Part shown: positions 48,334 to 57,480 of the stretch, piece after piece
Numbering within the stretch: position 1 is the first letter of the stretch
How the letters are laid out: each line of letters starts with the position of its first letter
NCBI RefSeq assembly: GCF_002863005.1
Contig: NZ_PKDG01000015.1
Span: 481,658-545,657 of the forward strand
From: Pseudoxanthomonas sp.
GTDB lineage: Bacteria > Pseudomonadota > Gammaproteobacteria > Xanthomonadales > Xanthomonadaceae
Reading direction: 5' to 3'
Length of the DNA stretch: 64,000 bases
Notes under the pieces: model-generated
What the model saw: the letters and a program-made list of their open reading frames with translations, nothing else
Database searches by the model: none
What the model was told of the DNA's origin: nothing
Translations under genes and position numbers: made by a program

Positions 48334-48888
48334 TTACTGCAGCAGCGAGCGCAGCATCCACGCGTACTTCTCGTGCGTCTGCAGCCGCTGCGTCAGCAGG
48401 TCCTCTGTCGGTGCATCGTCGGCGTCGTCGGCGATGTCCAGCACCTTGCGTGCCGTGCGGCAGACTGCCTCGTTGCCGACCACCAGCTGGCGGACCATTT
48501 CGCGCCAGTCGGCGCTGTCGGTCAGTCCCGGCTCTTCCGGGATCGAGGTCAGGCCGACGAATTCGCGGTAGGAACCAGGCGCATTGAAGCCCAGCGCGCG
48601 GATGCGTTCGGCGATCTCGTCCAGCGCCGTCCACTGCTCGGTGTACTGGGTCTCGAACATCGTATGCAGCGAATTGAACATCGCGCCGGTGATGTTCCAG
48701 TGGAAATTGTGGGTCTTCAGGTAGAGCGTGTAGCTGTCGGCGAGGAAGCGCGACAGGCCGTCGGCGATCTTCTTGCGTTCGCTGCCGCTGATCCCGATAT
48801 CGATGTTGGGCGCGGACGGAGCCGAGGCGAGCGGGGCGGTGACGGGTGCGGCCTTGGTCTTGGCGGGCTTAGTCTTCGGCTTGGCCAT
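48334..48888 (-). CDS. dps: Dps family DNA-binding ferritin-like protein
   Basis: The protein has 184 residues from ATG 48888 with AGGAGA upstream. The first 27 residues are a Lys/Ala/Pro-rich tail (MAKPKTKPAKTKAAPVTAPL), longer than usual and likely to bind DNA. The four-helix core carries the ferroxidase ligands in KTHNFHWNITGAMF (two His) and HTMFETQYTEQWTALDEIAER (Glu/Asp). It protects DNA by iron oxidation and compaction in stationary or oxidative stress. It is monocistronic with a strong terminator, and divergent from hrpA; the 89-base shared region shows no motif I can name. Confidence 0.93.
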   Translation of the reverse strand: MAKPKTKPAKTKAAPVTAPLASAPSAPNIDIGISGSERKKIADGLSRFLADSYTLYLKTHNFHWNITGAMFNSLHTMFETQYTEQWTALDEIAERIRALGFNAPGSYREFVGLTSIPEEPGLTDSADWREMVRQLVVGNEAVCRTARKVLDIADDADDAPTEDLLTQRLQTHEKYAWMLRSLLQ

Positions 48889-48977
48889 GCGGATTCTCCT
48901 GTGGGTGGGTTGAGGCGGCACAATGGGCACACTAGAACATGTGGCGTGAGCGAAAAGTTTCAACCGTTCCCCGAAGA

Positions 48978-51900
48978 ATGAATACCCCCCGCGATTCCTC
49001 CCAACCCCATCCCGACCGTGCCGCCCTCGAGCAGGCACGGCGATCGTTCGACCGTGCCCTGAGCCGCGACCGAGGCCGCCTGCAGGGTCTGTGGTCGCGC
49101 TGGCAGGGCAAGCCGGCCGATGCCGGCGCGCGCCAGGCCTTCGAACAGGCGCTGCAAGCCTCCGTCGCCGCCCGTGAACGCCGTGGTTCCACGGTACCCG
49201 CAGTGACGCTCGACGACAGCCTGCCCATCGCGCGCGAGGGCGAACGCATCGTCGAGCTGATCCGCAACCATCAGGTGGTCGTGATCGCAGGCGAGACCGG
49301 CTCGGGCAAGACCACCCAGCTGCCCAAGCTCTGCCTGGCCGCCGGGCGCGGTGTGGCCGGGATGATCGGGTGTACGCAGCCGCGGCGCATCGCCGCGCGT
49401 GCGGTGGCGCGCCGCGTGGCCGAGGAACTGAAGACCGAGATCGGCCGTGGGGTCGGCTTCCAGGTGCGCTTCAACGACCAGGTGGGCGACGACACCCACA
49501 TCAAGTTCATGACCGACGGCATCCTGCTGGCGGAGATCGCCAGCGACCGCTGGCTGTCGGCCTACGACACGATCATCGTCGACGAGGCGCACGAACGCAG
49601 CCTCAACATCGATTTCCTGCTCGGCTACCTCAAGCAGCTGCTGCGCAAGCGCCGCGACCTGAAGGTGATCGTCACCTCCGCCACCATCGATACCGCGCGC
49701 TTCGCCCGGCACTTCGACGATGCGCCGGTGATCAGCGTGGAAGGGCGCACCTATCCGGTGGAGGTGCGCTACCGCGCGCTGGAGGGCGAGGGCGAGCAGG
49801 AGGGGGAGCGCACGGTCAACGACGGGATCGTGGCGGCGGTGGACGAGATCACCCGACAGGACGCGCGCGGCGACGTGCTGGTCTTCCTGCCCGGCGAGCG
49901 CGAGATCCGCGACGCGCACCAGGCGCTGGAGCGACGCAAGTACAGGAATACCGAGGTATTGCCGCTGTATGCGCGCCTGTCCAACCAGGACCAGGACCGC
50001 GTTTTCAACCCGGGGCCGAACCGGCGCATCGTGCTGGCGACCAACGTCGCCGAGACCTCGCTGACGGTGCCGCGCATCCGCTACGTCGTCGATCCCGGGT
50101 TCGCGCGCGTCAAGCGTTACAGCCCGCGCAACAAGCTCGACCGCCTGCACATCGAACCGGTCTCGCAGGCCAGCGCCAACCAGCGCAAGGGCCGCTGCGG
50201 ACGCATCGCCGAAGGCATCTGCTATCGCCTGTACGCCGAAGCCGATTTCCAGTCGCGCGCCGAATTCACCGATCCGGAGATCCGCCGCTCCAGCCTGGCC
50301 GGCGTGATCCTGCGCATGCTGCAGCTGGGACTGGGACGGATCGAGGATTTTCCGTTCCTGGAGGCGCCCGACGAGCGCGCGGTCGCCGACGGCTGGCAGC
50401 AGCTGGTCGAGCTCGGCGCCATCGACGGCGAGCGGCGCATGACCGCCACCGGCAGGCAGATGGCGCGCCTGCCCGTGGACGTGAAGCTGGCGCGCATGCT
50501 GGTGGCGGCGCAGGCCGCCGGCTGCCTGCGGCCGATGCTGGTGATTGCCTCGTTCCTGGGCATCCAGGATCCGCGCGAGCGTCCGGCCGATGCGCGCGGC
50601 GCGGCCGACACCGCGCACGCGCAGTTCGCCGATGGCCGGTCCGAGTTCGTCGGCGTGCTGCGCCTGTGGGATGCGTACCGGCAGGCGCACGAAGATCTCA
50701 CCCAGTCCAAGCTGCGCGACTGGTGCGGCCGCCACTTCCTCGGTTTCCTGCGCATGCGCGAATGGCGCGAGCTGCACCGCCAGCTGCGCCTGCTGTGCGA
50801 GGAACTGGGGTGGAAGGAAGAGGCCGTCGAGGCGTCGATGGCGCCGCTGCTCGCCGGCAGCAGCGCGCCGCCGGCCGTGCGTGATGACGCCGCTGCGGCC
50901 GCGAAAGCCACGCGCGGCCAGCTGCATCGCGCCGCGCGCCTGGCGCGCGAAGGCAAGCCCGACGCGCCGTTGGCGCCGGTTGCCGCCGGCGTGCTGAAGG
51001 AGCCGGCGCCCAGCGGTGGGAGCTTCAGTGAGCGCGTGCGGGCCGGCGCCTACCAGACTCTGCATCGCGCGTTGGTGGCCGGCCTGCCCACGCAGATCGG
51101 CCATCGCACCGACAAGGGCGATTTCCAGGCGCCACGCCAGCGCCGCTTCCTGCCATTCCCGGGCTCGCCGCTGTCGAAACGGCCGCCGCCGTGGCTGCTG
51201 GCGGCCAACCTGCTGGACACGCAGAAGGTCTGGGGCATGACGTTGGCCGCGATCGAACCGGACTGGGTGATCGCCGAACTGCCGCACCTGCTGCTGCGCA
51301 AGCATTTCGATCCGCACTGGTCGCGCGCGCAGGGGCAGGTGCTGGCGTCGGAGCAGATCAGCCTGTTCGGGCTGGTGCTGGCACCGAAAAAGCCGGTGCA
51401 CTACGGCCGCATCGCACCGGGCGAAGCGCACGACCTCTTCGTGCGCCAGGGCCTGGTGACCGGCGAGATCAACACGCGCGCCTCCTTCGTTGCCGACAAC
51501 CTGAAGACGCTGGAACAGGCGCGCGAGGAAGAAGCGAAACTCCGGCGTGCGGGACTGGTCGCCGACGAGGACTGGCAGGCGCGCTGGTACCTGGATCGCG
51601 TGCCATCGGAGCTCCATTCCGCCGCCGGCCTCGATGCGTGGTGGAAAGCGCTGCCGGCCGACAAGCGGCGCACGCTGCACTGGTCGCTGGCCGACCTGTT
51701 GCCGGGCGAAGGCAGCGAGGAAGATCGCTATCCGAAATACTTCGCGCTTGGCGATGCCCGCCTGCCGCTGCAGTACCGGTTCGAGCCCGGTGCCGCCGAC
51801 GACGGCGTGACGCTGGAGGTGCCGCTGCACCTGCTCAACGCGCTGGATCCCGCGCGGCTTTCCTGGCTCGCCCCGGGCTTCGTGGCCGACAAGGCGGCCG

Positions 51901-53090
51901 GGTTGATCCGTAGCCTGCCCAAGGCCATGCGGCGCAACTACGTGCCGGCACCGGATTTCGGTCGCGCGTTCTTCGAGGCGTTCGCAAAGCCGACCGCCGA
52001 TGACATCCGCGGCGAACTGGCGCGCTTCCTGTCGCGTGCGACGGGCGTGGCCGTGAGTGCGCTCGACTTCGACGAGGCCGCGCTCGAGCCGCACCTGCGC
52101 ATGAACCTGCGTCTGCGCGAGGATCCCCGTGGGGGTGTCGAGGGCAAGGTGCTGGCCGAATCGCGCGATCTCGACGCGCTGCGTGCGCGCTTCGGCGCGA
52201 AGGCGGGGCAGGCGTTCGCCGCGCGTGCGGGTCGCGCGATGGCCGCGAGCGGGCTGCGCGATTTCCCCGCGCAACCGATTCCGCAGGACGTTCCTGGCGA
52301 AGCGGGCGTGCCCGCCTATCCGGCGCTGCGCGACGACGGCGATAGCGTCGCGTTGCAGGTGTTCGCCGATCGCGCCGAGGCGGATGCGTCGCACCCGCGG
52401 GGCGTCCGTCGCTTGCTGGACATCGCCCTGGCCGACAAGGTGAAGCAGGCACGCAAGCAATTGCCCGTGTCGCCCAAGACGGGCCTGCTGTATGCGGCCA
52501 TCGAGTCGCAGGAACGCCTGCGCGGCGACATCGTCGATGCGGCGATGAATGCGCTGCTGGCGGAAGGGTTGGCGACGATCCGTGACCGCGCCGCGTTCGA
52601 ACAACGGCGCGACGATGCCGGCAAGCGCCTGTTCGGCGAGGCCATGGCGCGGCTGGAGCTGGCCGAGGCCATCCTGTCGGCGGTAGCGGAACTGAAGCCC
52701 CAGCTCGACGCGCCGTTGATGGGATGGGCGCGGGGCAATCTCGATGACCTGCGCATGCAACTCGCGGCGCTGGTACACCCCGGGTTCCTGCGCGAGACGC
52801 CGGCCGACGCACTGGCGCAACTGCCGCGCTACCTGAAGGCGATGGCCTTGCGTGCGGAGCGGGCCAAGCGCGATCCCGCGAAGGACCAGGCCCGGATGCT
52901 GGAGCTCAAGCCGTTCGCCGATGCCCTGGCGCAGGCAACGCAGGAAGGTGTTGCGGCGTCGCCCGCCTGGCAGGCGTTGCGCTGGGATCTGGAGGAGCTG
53001 CGGGTGTCGGTGTTCGCTCAGGAGCTGGGCGCGAAGAGCGGCGTCTCGCCGAAGAAGCTCGCGCAGCGCCTGCAGGTGCTGCGCGGATGA
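48978..53090 (+). CDS. hrpA: ATP-dependent RNA helicase HrpA
   Basis: The protein has 1370 residues from ATG 48978; the frame is open 13 codons further upstream. The DEAH-box core has Walker A GETGSGKTTQLPK at about 108-120, IVDEAHERSLN, and motif VI QRKGRCGRI. Helicase-associated HA2 and OB-fold regions follow, and a long C-terminal DUF3418 domain (about 760-1365, with FEPGAADDGVTLEVPLHLLN). Length is close to E. coli HrpA. It takes part in mRNA processing and in rescue of stalled ribosomes. No operon partners are evident. Confidence 0.95.
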   Translation: MNTPRDSSQPHPDRAALEQARRSFDRALSRDRGRLQGLWSRWQGKPADAGARQAFEQALQASVAARERRGSTVPAVTLDDSLPIAREGERIVELIRNHQVVVIAGETGSGKTTQLPKLCLAAGRGVAGMIGCTQPRRIAARAVARRVAEELKTEIGRGVGFQVRFNDQVGDDTHIKFMTDGILLAEIASDRWLSAYDTIIVDEAHERSLNIDFLLGYLKQLLRKRRDLKVIVTSATIDTARFARHFDDAPVISVEGRTYPVEVRYRALEGEGEQEGERTVNDGIVAAVDEITRQDARGDVLVFLPGEREIRDAHQALERRKYRNTEVLPLYARLSNQDQDRVFNPGPNRRIVLATNVAETSLTVPRIRYVVDPGFARVKRYSPRNKLDRLHIEPVSQASANQRKGRCGRIAEGICYRLYAEADFQSRAEFTDPEIRRSSLAGVILRMLQLGLGRIEDFPFLEAPDERAVADGWQQLVELGAIDGERRMTATGRQMARLPVDVKLARMLVAAQAAGCLRPMLVIASFLGIQDPRERPADARGAADTAHAQFADGRSEFVGVLRLWDAYRQAHEDLTQSKLRDWCGRHFLGFLRMREWRELHRQLRLLCEELGWKEEAVEASMAPLLAGSSAPPAVRDDAAAAAKATRGQLHRAARLAREGKPDAPLAPVAAGVLKEPAPSGGSFSERVRAGAYQTLHRALVAGLPTQIGHRTDKGDFQAPRQRRFLPFPGSPLSKRPPPWLLAANLLDTQKVWGMTLAAIEPDWVIAELPHLLLRKHFDPHWSRAQGQVLASEQISLFGLVLAPKKPVHYGRIAPGEAHDLFVRQGLVTGEINTRASFVADNLKTLEQAREEEAKLRRAGLVADEDWQARWYLDRVPSELHSAAGLDAWWKALPADKRRTLHWSLADLLPGEGSEEDRYPKYFALGDARLPLQYRFEPGAADDGVTLEVPLHLLNALDPARLSWLAPGFVADKAAGLIRSLPKAMRRNYVPAPDFGRAFFEAFAKPTADDIRGELARFLSRATGVAVSALDFDEAALEPHLRMNLRLREDPRGGVEGKVLAESRDLDALRARFGAKAGQAFAARAGRAMAASGLRDFPAQPIPQDVPGEAGVPAYPALRDDGDSVALQVFADRAEADASHPRGVRRLLDIALADKVKQARKQLPVSPKTGLLYAAIESQERLRGDIVDAAMNALLAEGLATIRDRAAFEQRRDDAGKRLFGEAMARLELAEAILSAVAELKPQLDAPLMGWARGNLDDLRMQLAALVHPGFLRETPADALAQLPRYLKAMALRAERAKRDPAKDQARMLELKPFADALAQATQEGVAASPAWQALRWDLEELRVSVFAQELGAKSGVSPKKLAQRLQVLRG

Positions 53091-53096
53091 ATCCGT

Positions 53097-53645
53097 TTAC
53101 TTGACGCGGCGCACCTTGGCGGCCGTGTTGTAACCGTCGATGCGAAGGAACCAGTTGTTGAACAGGCCGGGCTTGATCGTGACGGCCGGATTCGTCTTGC
53201 GTACGCCCTGCAGGCTGGCGGACTCGATCTGCTCCCACACCTGGCCATTGGCCAGCGTATAGCGCTTGCCTTCGGCGAAGCCCTTGAATTCCCCCTCCAG
53301 CGTGCTCTTGATCGGCTCGTCGGAGCCGAAGTCGAAGAAGCCGCGGTTCTCCTGTTCCACCTGCTTGCGGGTATCCGCCTTGGCCTGGGTGACGGCGACC
53401 TGGGTCTCCTGACGCACCTGCTCGACGGCGCGTGCGGTTTCGCTGCCCACCTTGCGGGTGAGCCACGCGCTGAGCGTGGCCAGTTCGGCATCGCTCAGCT
53501 TGTCGAGGCCGGCGGCCTTGAATTCCTCTGCGCTCATCGATTCGCGCAGGTTGCCGAAGCGCGCGTCGGATGCGGCGTCCTGCGCGAAGGCGAGCAGCGG
53601 CGCGCTCGCCAGTACCAGGGATAGAAACAAGCGGCTCATCTTCAT
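53097..53645 (-). CDS. Exported protein of unknown function
   Basis: The protein has 182 residues. A signal peptide (1-21, ending LAFAQ) is followed by a helical charged region (LDKLSDAELATLSAWLTRKV, VEQVRQETQVAVTQAKADTR). A beta-rich part follows, with IKSTLEGEFKGFAEGKRYTL and NGQVWEQIESASL, and ends in a basic KVRRVK. The second half looks like a small beta-barrel or SH3-like domain; similar proteins appear common in this bacterial family but I know no function. AGGAA precedes the ATG. It is convergent with hrpA (six-base gap) and divergent from relA. Confidence 0.75.
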   Translation of the reverse strand: MKMSRLFLSLVLASAPLLAFAQDAASDARFGNLRESMSAEEFKAAGLDKLSDAELATLSAWLTRKVGSETARAVEQVRQETQVAVTQAKADTRKQVEQENRGFFDFGSDEPIKSTLEGEFKGFAEGKRYTLANGQVWEQIESASLQGVRKTNPAVTIKPGLFNNWFLRIDGYNTAAKVRRVK

Positions 53646-53716
53646 GGTTGTTCCTGCGGTCGACTGGCCGTTAGTGTAGTCATTCCGGCGACGCTCGGTC
53701 GCCTCTCCGTACGTCC

Positions 53717-55873
53717 ATGGTTCCCCCCGCCCACGACATCGCGACGCTGCTGCGACGGCCGGCCCTGCAAGCGCTGCCTGCCCCGTTGCGCCGCGCGCTC
53801 GCCGATGCGGCGACGGCGGCCGGTGCGCAGGACGGCATGCCCGATGCCCTTGGGGTGCTGGACGACACGCTGGATACGCTGGCCATGCTCGGCGCCGACG
53901 GCGACGTCATCCTGGCGGCGCTGCTGCACGGGGCGCCGGGGCTGCAGGCGGCCGTCGGCCGTGCGGCGGGTGCGCAGGTGCCCGGCCTGGCCGACCTGCT
54001 GGAAGGGCAGGTGGCCGCGGCGCAGGTCTGGGCACTGCATGCGGAGCAGACCCGGGGCGCCAGTACCGAAGGCTTGCGCCGCCTGCTGCTGGCCATCGTG
54101 CGCGACCTGCGCGTGGTCACCATCCTACTCGCCCGCCAGCTCGCCCGCATGCGGGCCGCGGGCGCCCTGCCCGAATCCGATCGCCAGGCACTGGCGCGAC
54201 TGACCCGCGACATCCACGCACCGCTGGCCAATCGCCTGGGCATCTGGCAACTGAAGTGGGAGCTGGAGGACTTGGCGTTCCGGTACCTCCAGCCGCAGGT
54301 CTACAAGCAGATCGCCACGCAACTGGACGAGAAGCGCGTCGGCCGCGAGCGCTACATCGGTGCGGTCATTGACGCGTTGCGCGCGGCGCTCGCCGACCAT
54401 GGGATCCACGCCGACATCAGTGGCCGGCCGAAGCACATCTACAGCATCTGGCGGAAGATGCAGCGCAAGCAGGTCGGCTTCGACGAGCTCTACGACCTGC
54501 GCGCGGTCCGCATCGCCGTGGAAGATGTCGCCGCGTGCTACGCCGCGCTGGGCATCGTGCATGCGTTGTGGGTGCCGATCCCCAGTGAGTTCGACGACTA
54601 CATCGCGCGCCCGAAGGCCAACGACTACCGGTCGTTGCATACCGCCGTGGTCGGCCCCGAGGGACGCACGCTGGAAGTGCAGATCCGCACGCACGAGATG
54701 CATGCGCAGGCCGAGCTGGGCGTGGCCGCGCACTGGAAGTACAAAGAAGGCAAGGCCGGCGGCGATGCCTTCGACCGCAAGATCGCCTGGATGCGACGGC
54801 TGCTGGACGGAGCGGCCGAAGGCGCGGGCGGCGATGGTGCACTGGCGGGGGAGCTGGATGCCGAACTGGTCGAGGACCGGGTGTACGCGCTGACGCCGAA
54901 AGGCGAAGTGGTCGACCTGCCGCAGGGGGGCACCGTGCTGGATTTTGCGTACCACGTGCACACGATGGTGGGCCACCGCACGCGCGGCGCCAAGGTCAAC
55001 GGCCGCATCGTGCCGCTCAACCATGTGCTGCGCAGCGGCGACCGCGTCGAGATCCTGACATCGAAGGAGCCCGGACCGCGCCGCGACTGGTTGCTGCAGG
55101 CCAATGGATTCCTCGCCAGCGGGCGTTCGCGCGACAAGGTGCGTGCGTGGTTCCACAAGCTCGATCGCGCCCGCAACCTGCAGGCCGGGCGCGAGTTGCT
55201 GGACAAGGAGCTGAAGCGCCTGGGCCTGCACCATGCCGACCTGACCGGAGCGGCGAAGAAGTTCCATGCCGACAACGTGGACGAGCTCTACATCCAGGTG
55301 GCACTGGGCGATGTGGGCCCGCACCAGGTGGGTCGCGCGTTGCATGAAGAACAGCGTGCGCTCGCAGAGCCGGAGGGTTCCTCGCTGCCGGTGTTGCGGC
55401 CCCCACGCAGGGTCGCCAGGCCCGGCAAGTCGAAATTCACCGTGCAGGGCGTCGGCAATCTGTTGGTTCAGCTCGCCCGCTGCTGCCAGCCGGTGCCGGG
55501 CGAGCCGATCGCGGGTTACCTGACCCGCGTGCGTGGCGTCACCGTGCACCGCACCGACTGCGCGGCGTTCGCCCGGCTGGCGGCCACGAGCCCGCAGCGC
55601 GTATTGCCGGTGGAGTGGGGCCAGGCAGGCGGCGGTTACGAAGTGGACGTGCAGGTCACCGCGCTGGACCGCAAGTGGCTGCTCAAGGACATCACCACGC
55701 TGATCGCGCAGGAAGAAGCCAACGTGCTGGACATCAACAGCCAGGGCAACCGCGCGAATGGCCGCGTCCACCTTCGCCTGCGCCTGAAGGTCGCCGACTT
55801 CGGCCAGCTGTCGACGCTGCTCGGGAAGCTGGACGCGCTGCCCGGGGTGGAAGACGCACGACGTTCAGGCTGA
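53717..55873 (+). CDS. relA: (p)ppGpp synthetase RelA
   Basis: The protein has 718 residues. The N-terminal hydrolase domain has lost its HD centre: the position reads AALLHGAPG (about residues 66-74) where active enzymes have HD and a later ED. The synthetase domain is intact, with SGRPKHIYSIWRKM and the EFDDYIARPKANDYRSLHT motif at about 290; the EXDD form marks monofunctional RelA, while SpoT has RXKD. A TGS domain (about 395-455, VYALTPKGEVVDLPQGGT), a helical region, a zinc-finger/CC part (RCCQPVPGEPI) and a C-terminal ACT domain follow. It senses uncharged tRNA on the ribosome. A membrane protein gene follows after 17 bases. Confidence 0.94.
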   Translation: MVPPAHDIATLLRRPALQALPAPLRRALADAATAAGAQDGMPDALGVLDDTLDTLAMLGADGDVILAALLHGAPGLQAAVGRAAGAQVPGLADLLEGQVAAAQVWALHAEQTRGASTEGLRRLLLAIVRDLRVVTILLARQLARMRAAGALPESDRQALARLTRDIHAPLANRLGIWQLKWELEDLAFRYLQPQVYKQIATQLDEKRVGRERYIGAVIDALRAALADHGIHADISGRPKHIYSIWRKMQRKQVGFDELYDLRAVRIAVEDVAACYAALGIVHALWVPIPSEFDDYIARPKANDYRSLHTAVVGPEGRTLEVQIRTHEMHAQAELGVAAHWKYKEGKAGGDAFDRKIAWMRRLLDGAAEGAGGDGALAGELDAELVEDRVYALTPKGEVVDLPQGGTVLDFAYHVHTMVGHRTRGAKVNGRIVPLNHVLRSGDRVEILTSKEPGPRRDWLLQANGFLASGRSRDKVRAWFHKLDRARNLQAGRELLDKELKRLGLHHADLTGAAKKFHADNVDELYIQVALGDVGPHQVGRALHEEQRALAEPEGSSLPVLRPPRRVARPGKSKFTVQGVGNLLVQLARCCQPVPGEPIAGYLTRVRGVTVHRTDCAAFARLAATSPQRVLPVEWGQAGGGYEVDVQVTALDRKWLLKDITTLIAQEEANVLDINSQGNRANGRVHLRLRLKVADFGQLSTLLGKLDALPGVEDARRSG

Positions 55874-55890
55874 GTGGGTATGCTGCGGGC

Positions 55891-57480
55891 GTGACCCGCG
55901 AAGACCACCACGACGCCGGGCGAAGCCGACGCATCGAACCGCACATCGACTGGGCGCGCGTCGACGCATCCGTGCCGGCTTCGCGGCGTATCCCGGTGCC
56001 GGCGTGGCGCGACCGGCGGTACTGGCGCTGGGTGGCGGGCATCGTGCTCGCCCTGGCGGTGGCGCTGGTGGCGCTGCGCCAGCCGCTGGCCGACCTGCTG
56101 TGGCCCGAGACCGGCGTCCAGTCCCTGCTGGACCAGGCGGACCAGGCGCTGCAGGCCGGCCGCTTGGATGCCGCCGACGGGACGGGCGCGCGACAGCTGT
56201 ACGAGGCAGCCCAGGCGATGGACAACGACCGCACCGAAGCGGCCGAGGGCCTGCGTCGCGTCGCGGAAGCGGCACTTCGCGCGGCGGATTCGGCCCTGCA
56301 GCGCCACCGGTTCGACGAAGCGCGCGTGCACCTGGCGCTCGCACGCGACCTCCACGTGCCGCGGCCGGACGCGGACGCGTTCGCCGCCAGGCTGCGCGCC
56401 CGGGAAGCGGCGCATGCCGGCGTCGATGGACTGCTTGCGGCCGCGGCGCGTGCGCACGCGGACAAGCGCCTTTCGGAAGGCGATGACGCGGCGTTGCCGC
56501 TGTACCAGCGCGTGCTCGCGCTGCAGCCCACGCGCCTCGAAGCCCTGGAGGGTCGGGAGGACGCGCTGTCCGACCTGTTGCAGGAAGCTGGACAGCGGCT
56601 GCAGCGGGGTGAATTGGGCGAGGCGGCCAGCAGGATCGCGGCGGCGCGCACCTTCGATCCTGGACACGTCGATCTTCCACAGGCGGAAGCCGCGCTGGCG
56701 GCGGCGGTGGATGCACGACGCCGTGCGGGTGCACGGGATCTGGCGCGCGGGCGCTTGTCGGCGGCGCGATCGGCCTATGAAGCCGTGGCGGCGGCCGTGC
56801 CGGATGACGCGGCGGCGCGGCAGGGGCTCGAACAGACGGGCATTGCGCATGCTCGGCAGGCTGAACGCGAAGCGGGCGACTTCGATTTCATGCAGGCGGA
56901 ACGCGAACTCGCGCTTGCACGCACACTGGCGCCGCAGTCGTCGCGGGTGGTACAGGCGGAGCAGTCTGTCGCCCGTGCCCGCGAAGCCCAGCAGCGTCAG
57001 GGCGCTGTGCCGTCGCTTGCGCCACGCGAGCGCGACCGGCGTGTCCAGGCGCTGCTGGAGCGCATGGCACAAGCCGAAGCGCAGGGGCAGTGGCTCACCC
57101 CACCCGGCGACAGTGCGTACGACACGTTGCGTGCGGCACAGGCGCTCGCGCCGGACAACGCTGCCGTGAAACAGGCGGCGCTGCGCCTGCTCCCCGCCGT
57201 CCGTACCTGCTATGAAGACGAACTGCGCGCCAACCGCGTCCGGCGCGCACAGGCCTGCCTGCAGGCGTGGCAGACCCTGCAGCCGCGGGATGCCGCCCTG
57301 GCGGATGCGCGCCGTCGCCTGGCGGAAAAATGGATTGCCGTGGGAACGGAGCGACTGGGGATGGGGGACGTGGCGTTCGCCGCCCAGGCGTTGCAGGAGG
57401 CGCGGCGCCTGGACGGTGCGCTCGCCGGGCTGGACGATTTCGACGCGCGCGTGCGGACGGCGCAGGCGGCCACGCCCTAG
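55891..57480 (+). CDS. Membrane-anchored helical-repeat protein of unknown function
   Basis: The protein has 529 residues from GTG 55891. An N-terminal cytoplasmic part of about 45 residues is rich in Arg/Asp/His, followed by one membrane segment (WVAGIVLALAVALVALRQPL). About 450 residues of Ala/Arg/Glu/Leu-rich alpha-helical repeats follow, TPR-like or coiled-coil (LLDQADQALQAGRLDAADG, ALPLYQRVLALQPTRLEALE, ERLGMGDVAFAAQALQEARR). This topology suggests a periplasmic scaffold. No named family is recognised. Its start 17 bases after relA suggests an operon. Its TAG shares CTAG with the stop of the opposing glycosyltransferase. Confidence 0.78.
   Translation: MTREDHHDAGRSRRIEPHIDWARVDASVPASRRIPVPAWRDRRYWRWVAGIVLALAVALVALRQPLADLLWPETGVQSLLDQADQALQAGRLDAADGTGARQLYEAAQAMDNDRTEAAEGLRRVAEAALRAADSALQRHRFDEARVHLALARDLHVPRPDADAFAARLRAREAAHAGVDGLLAAAARAHADKRLSEGDDAALPLYQRVLALQPTRLEALEGREDALSDLLQEAGQRLQRGELGEAASRIAAARTFDPGHVDLPQAEAALAAAVDARRRAGARDLARGRLSAARSAYEAVAAAVPDDAAARQGLEQTGIAHARQAEREAGDFDFMQAERELALARTLAPQSSRVVQAEQSVARAREAQQRQGAVPSLAPRERDRRVQALLERMAQAEAQGQWLTPPGDSAYDTLRAAQALAPDNAAVKQAALRLLPAVRTCYEDELRANRVRRAQACLQAWQTLQPRDAALADARRRLAEKWIAVGTERLGMGDVAFAAQALQEARRLDGALAGLDDFDARVRTAQAATP

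Noticed and set aside
48960..52820. A 1286-codon open frame antisense to hrpA
   Set aside because: The composition is that of a reverse-frame shadow (His/Arg/Gln/Ala rich), it has no domains, and hrpA is clearly coding.
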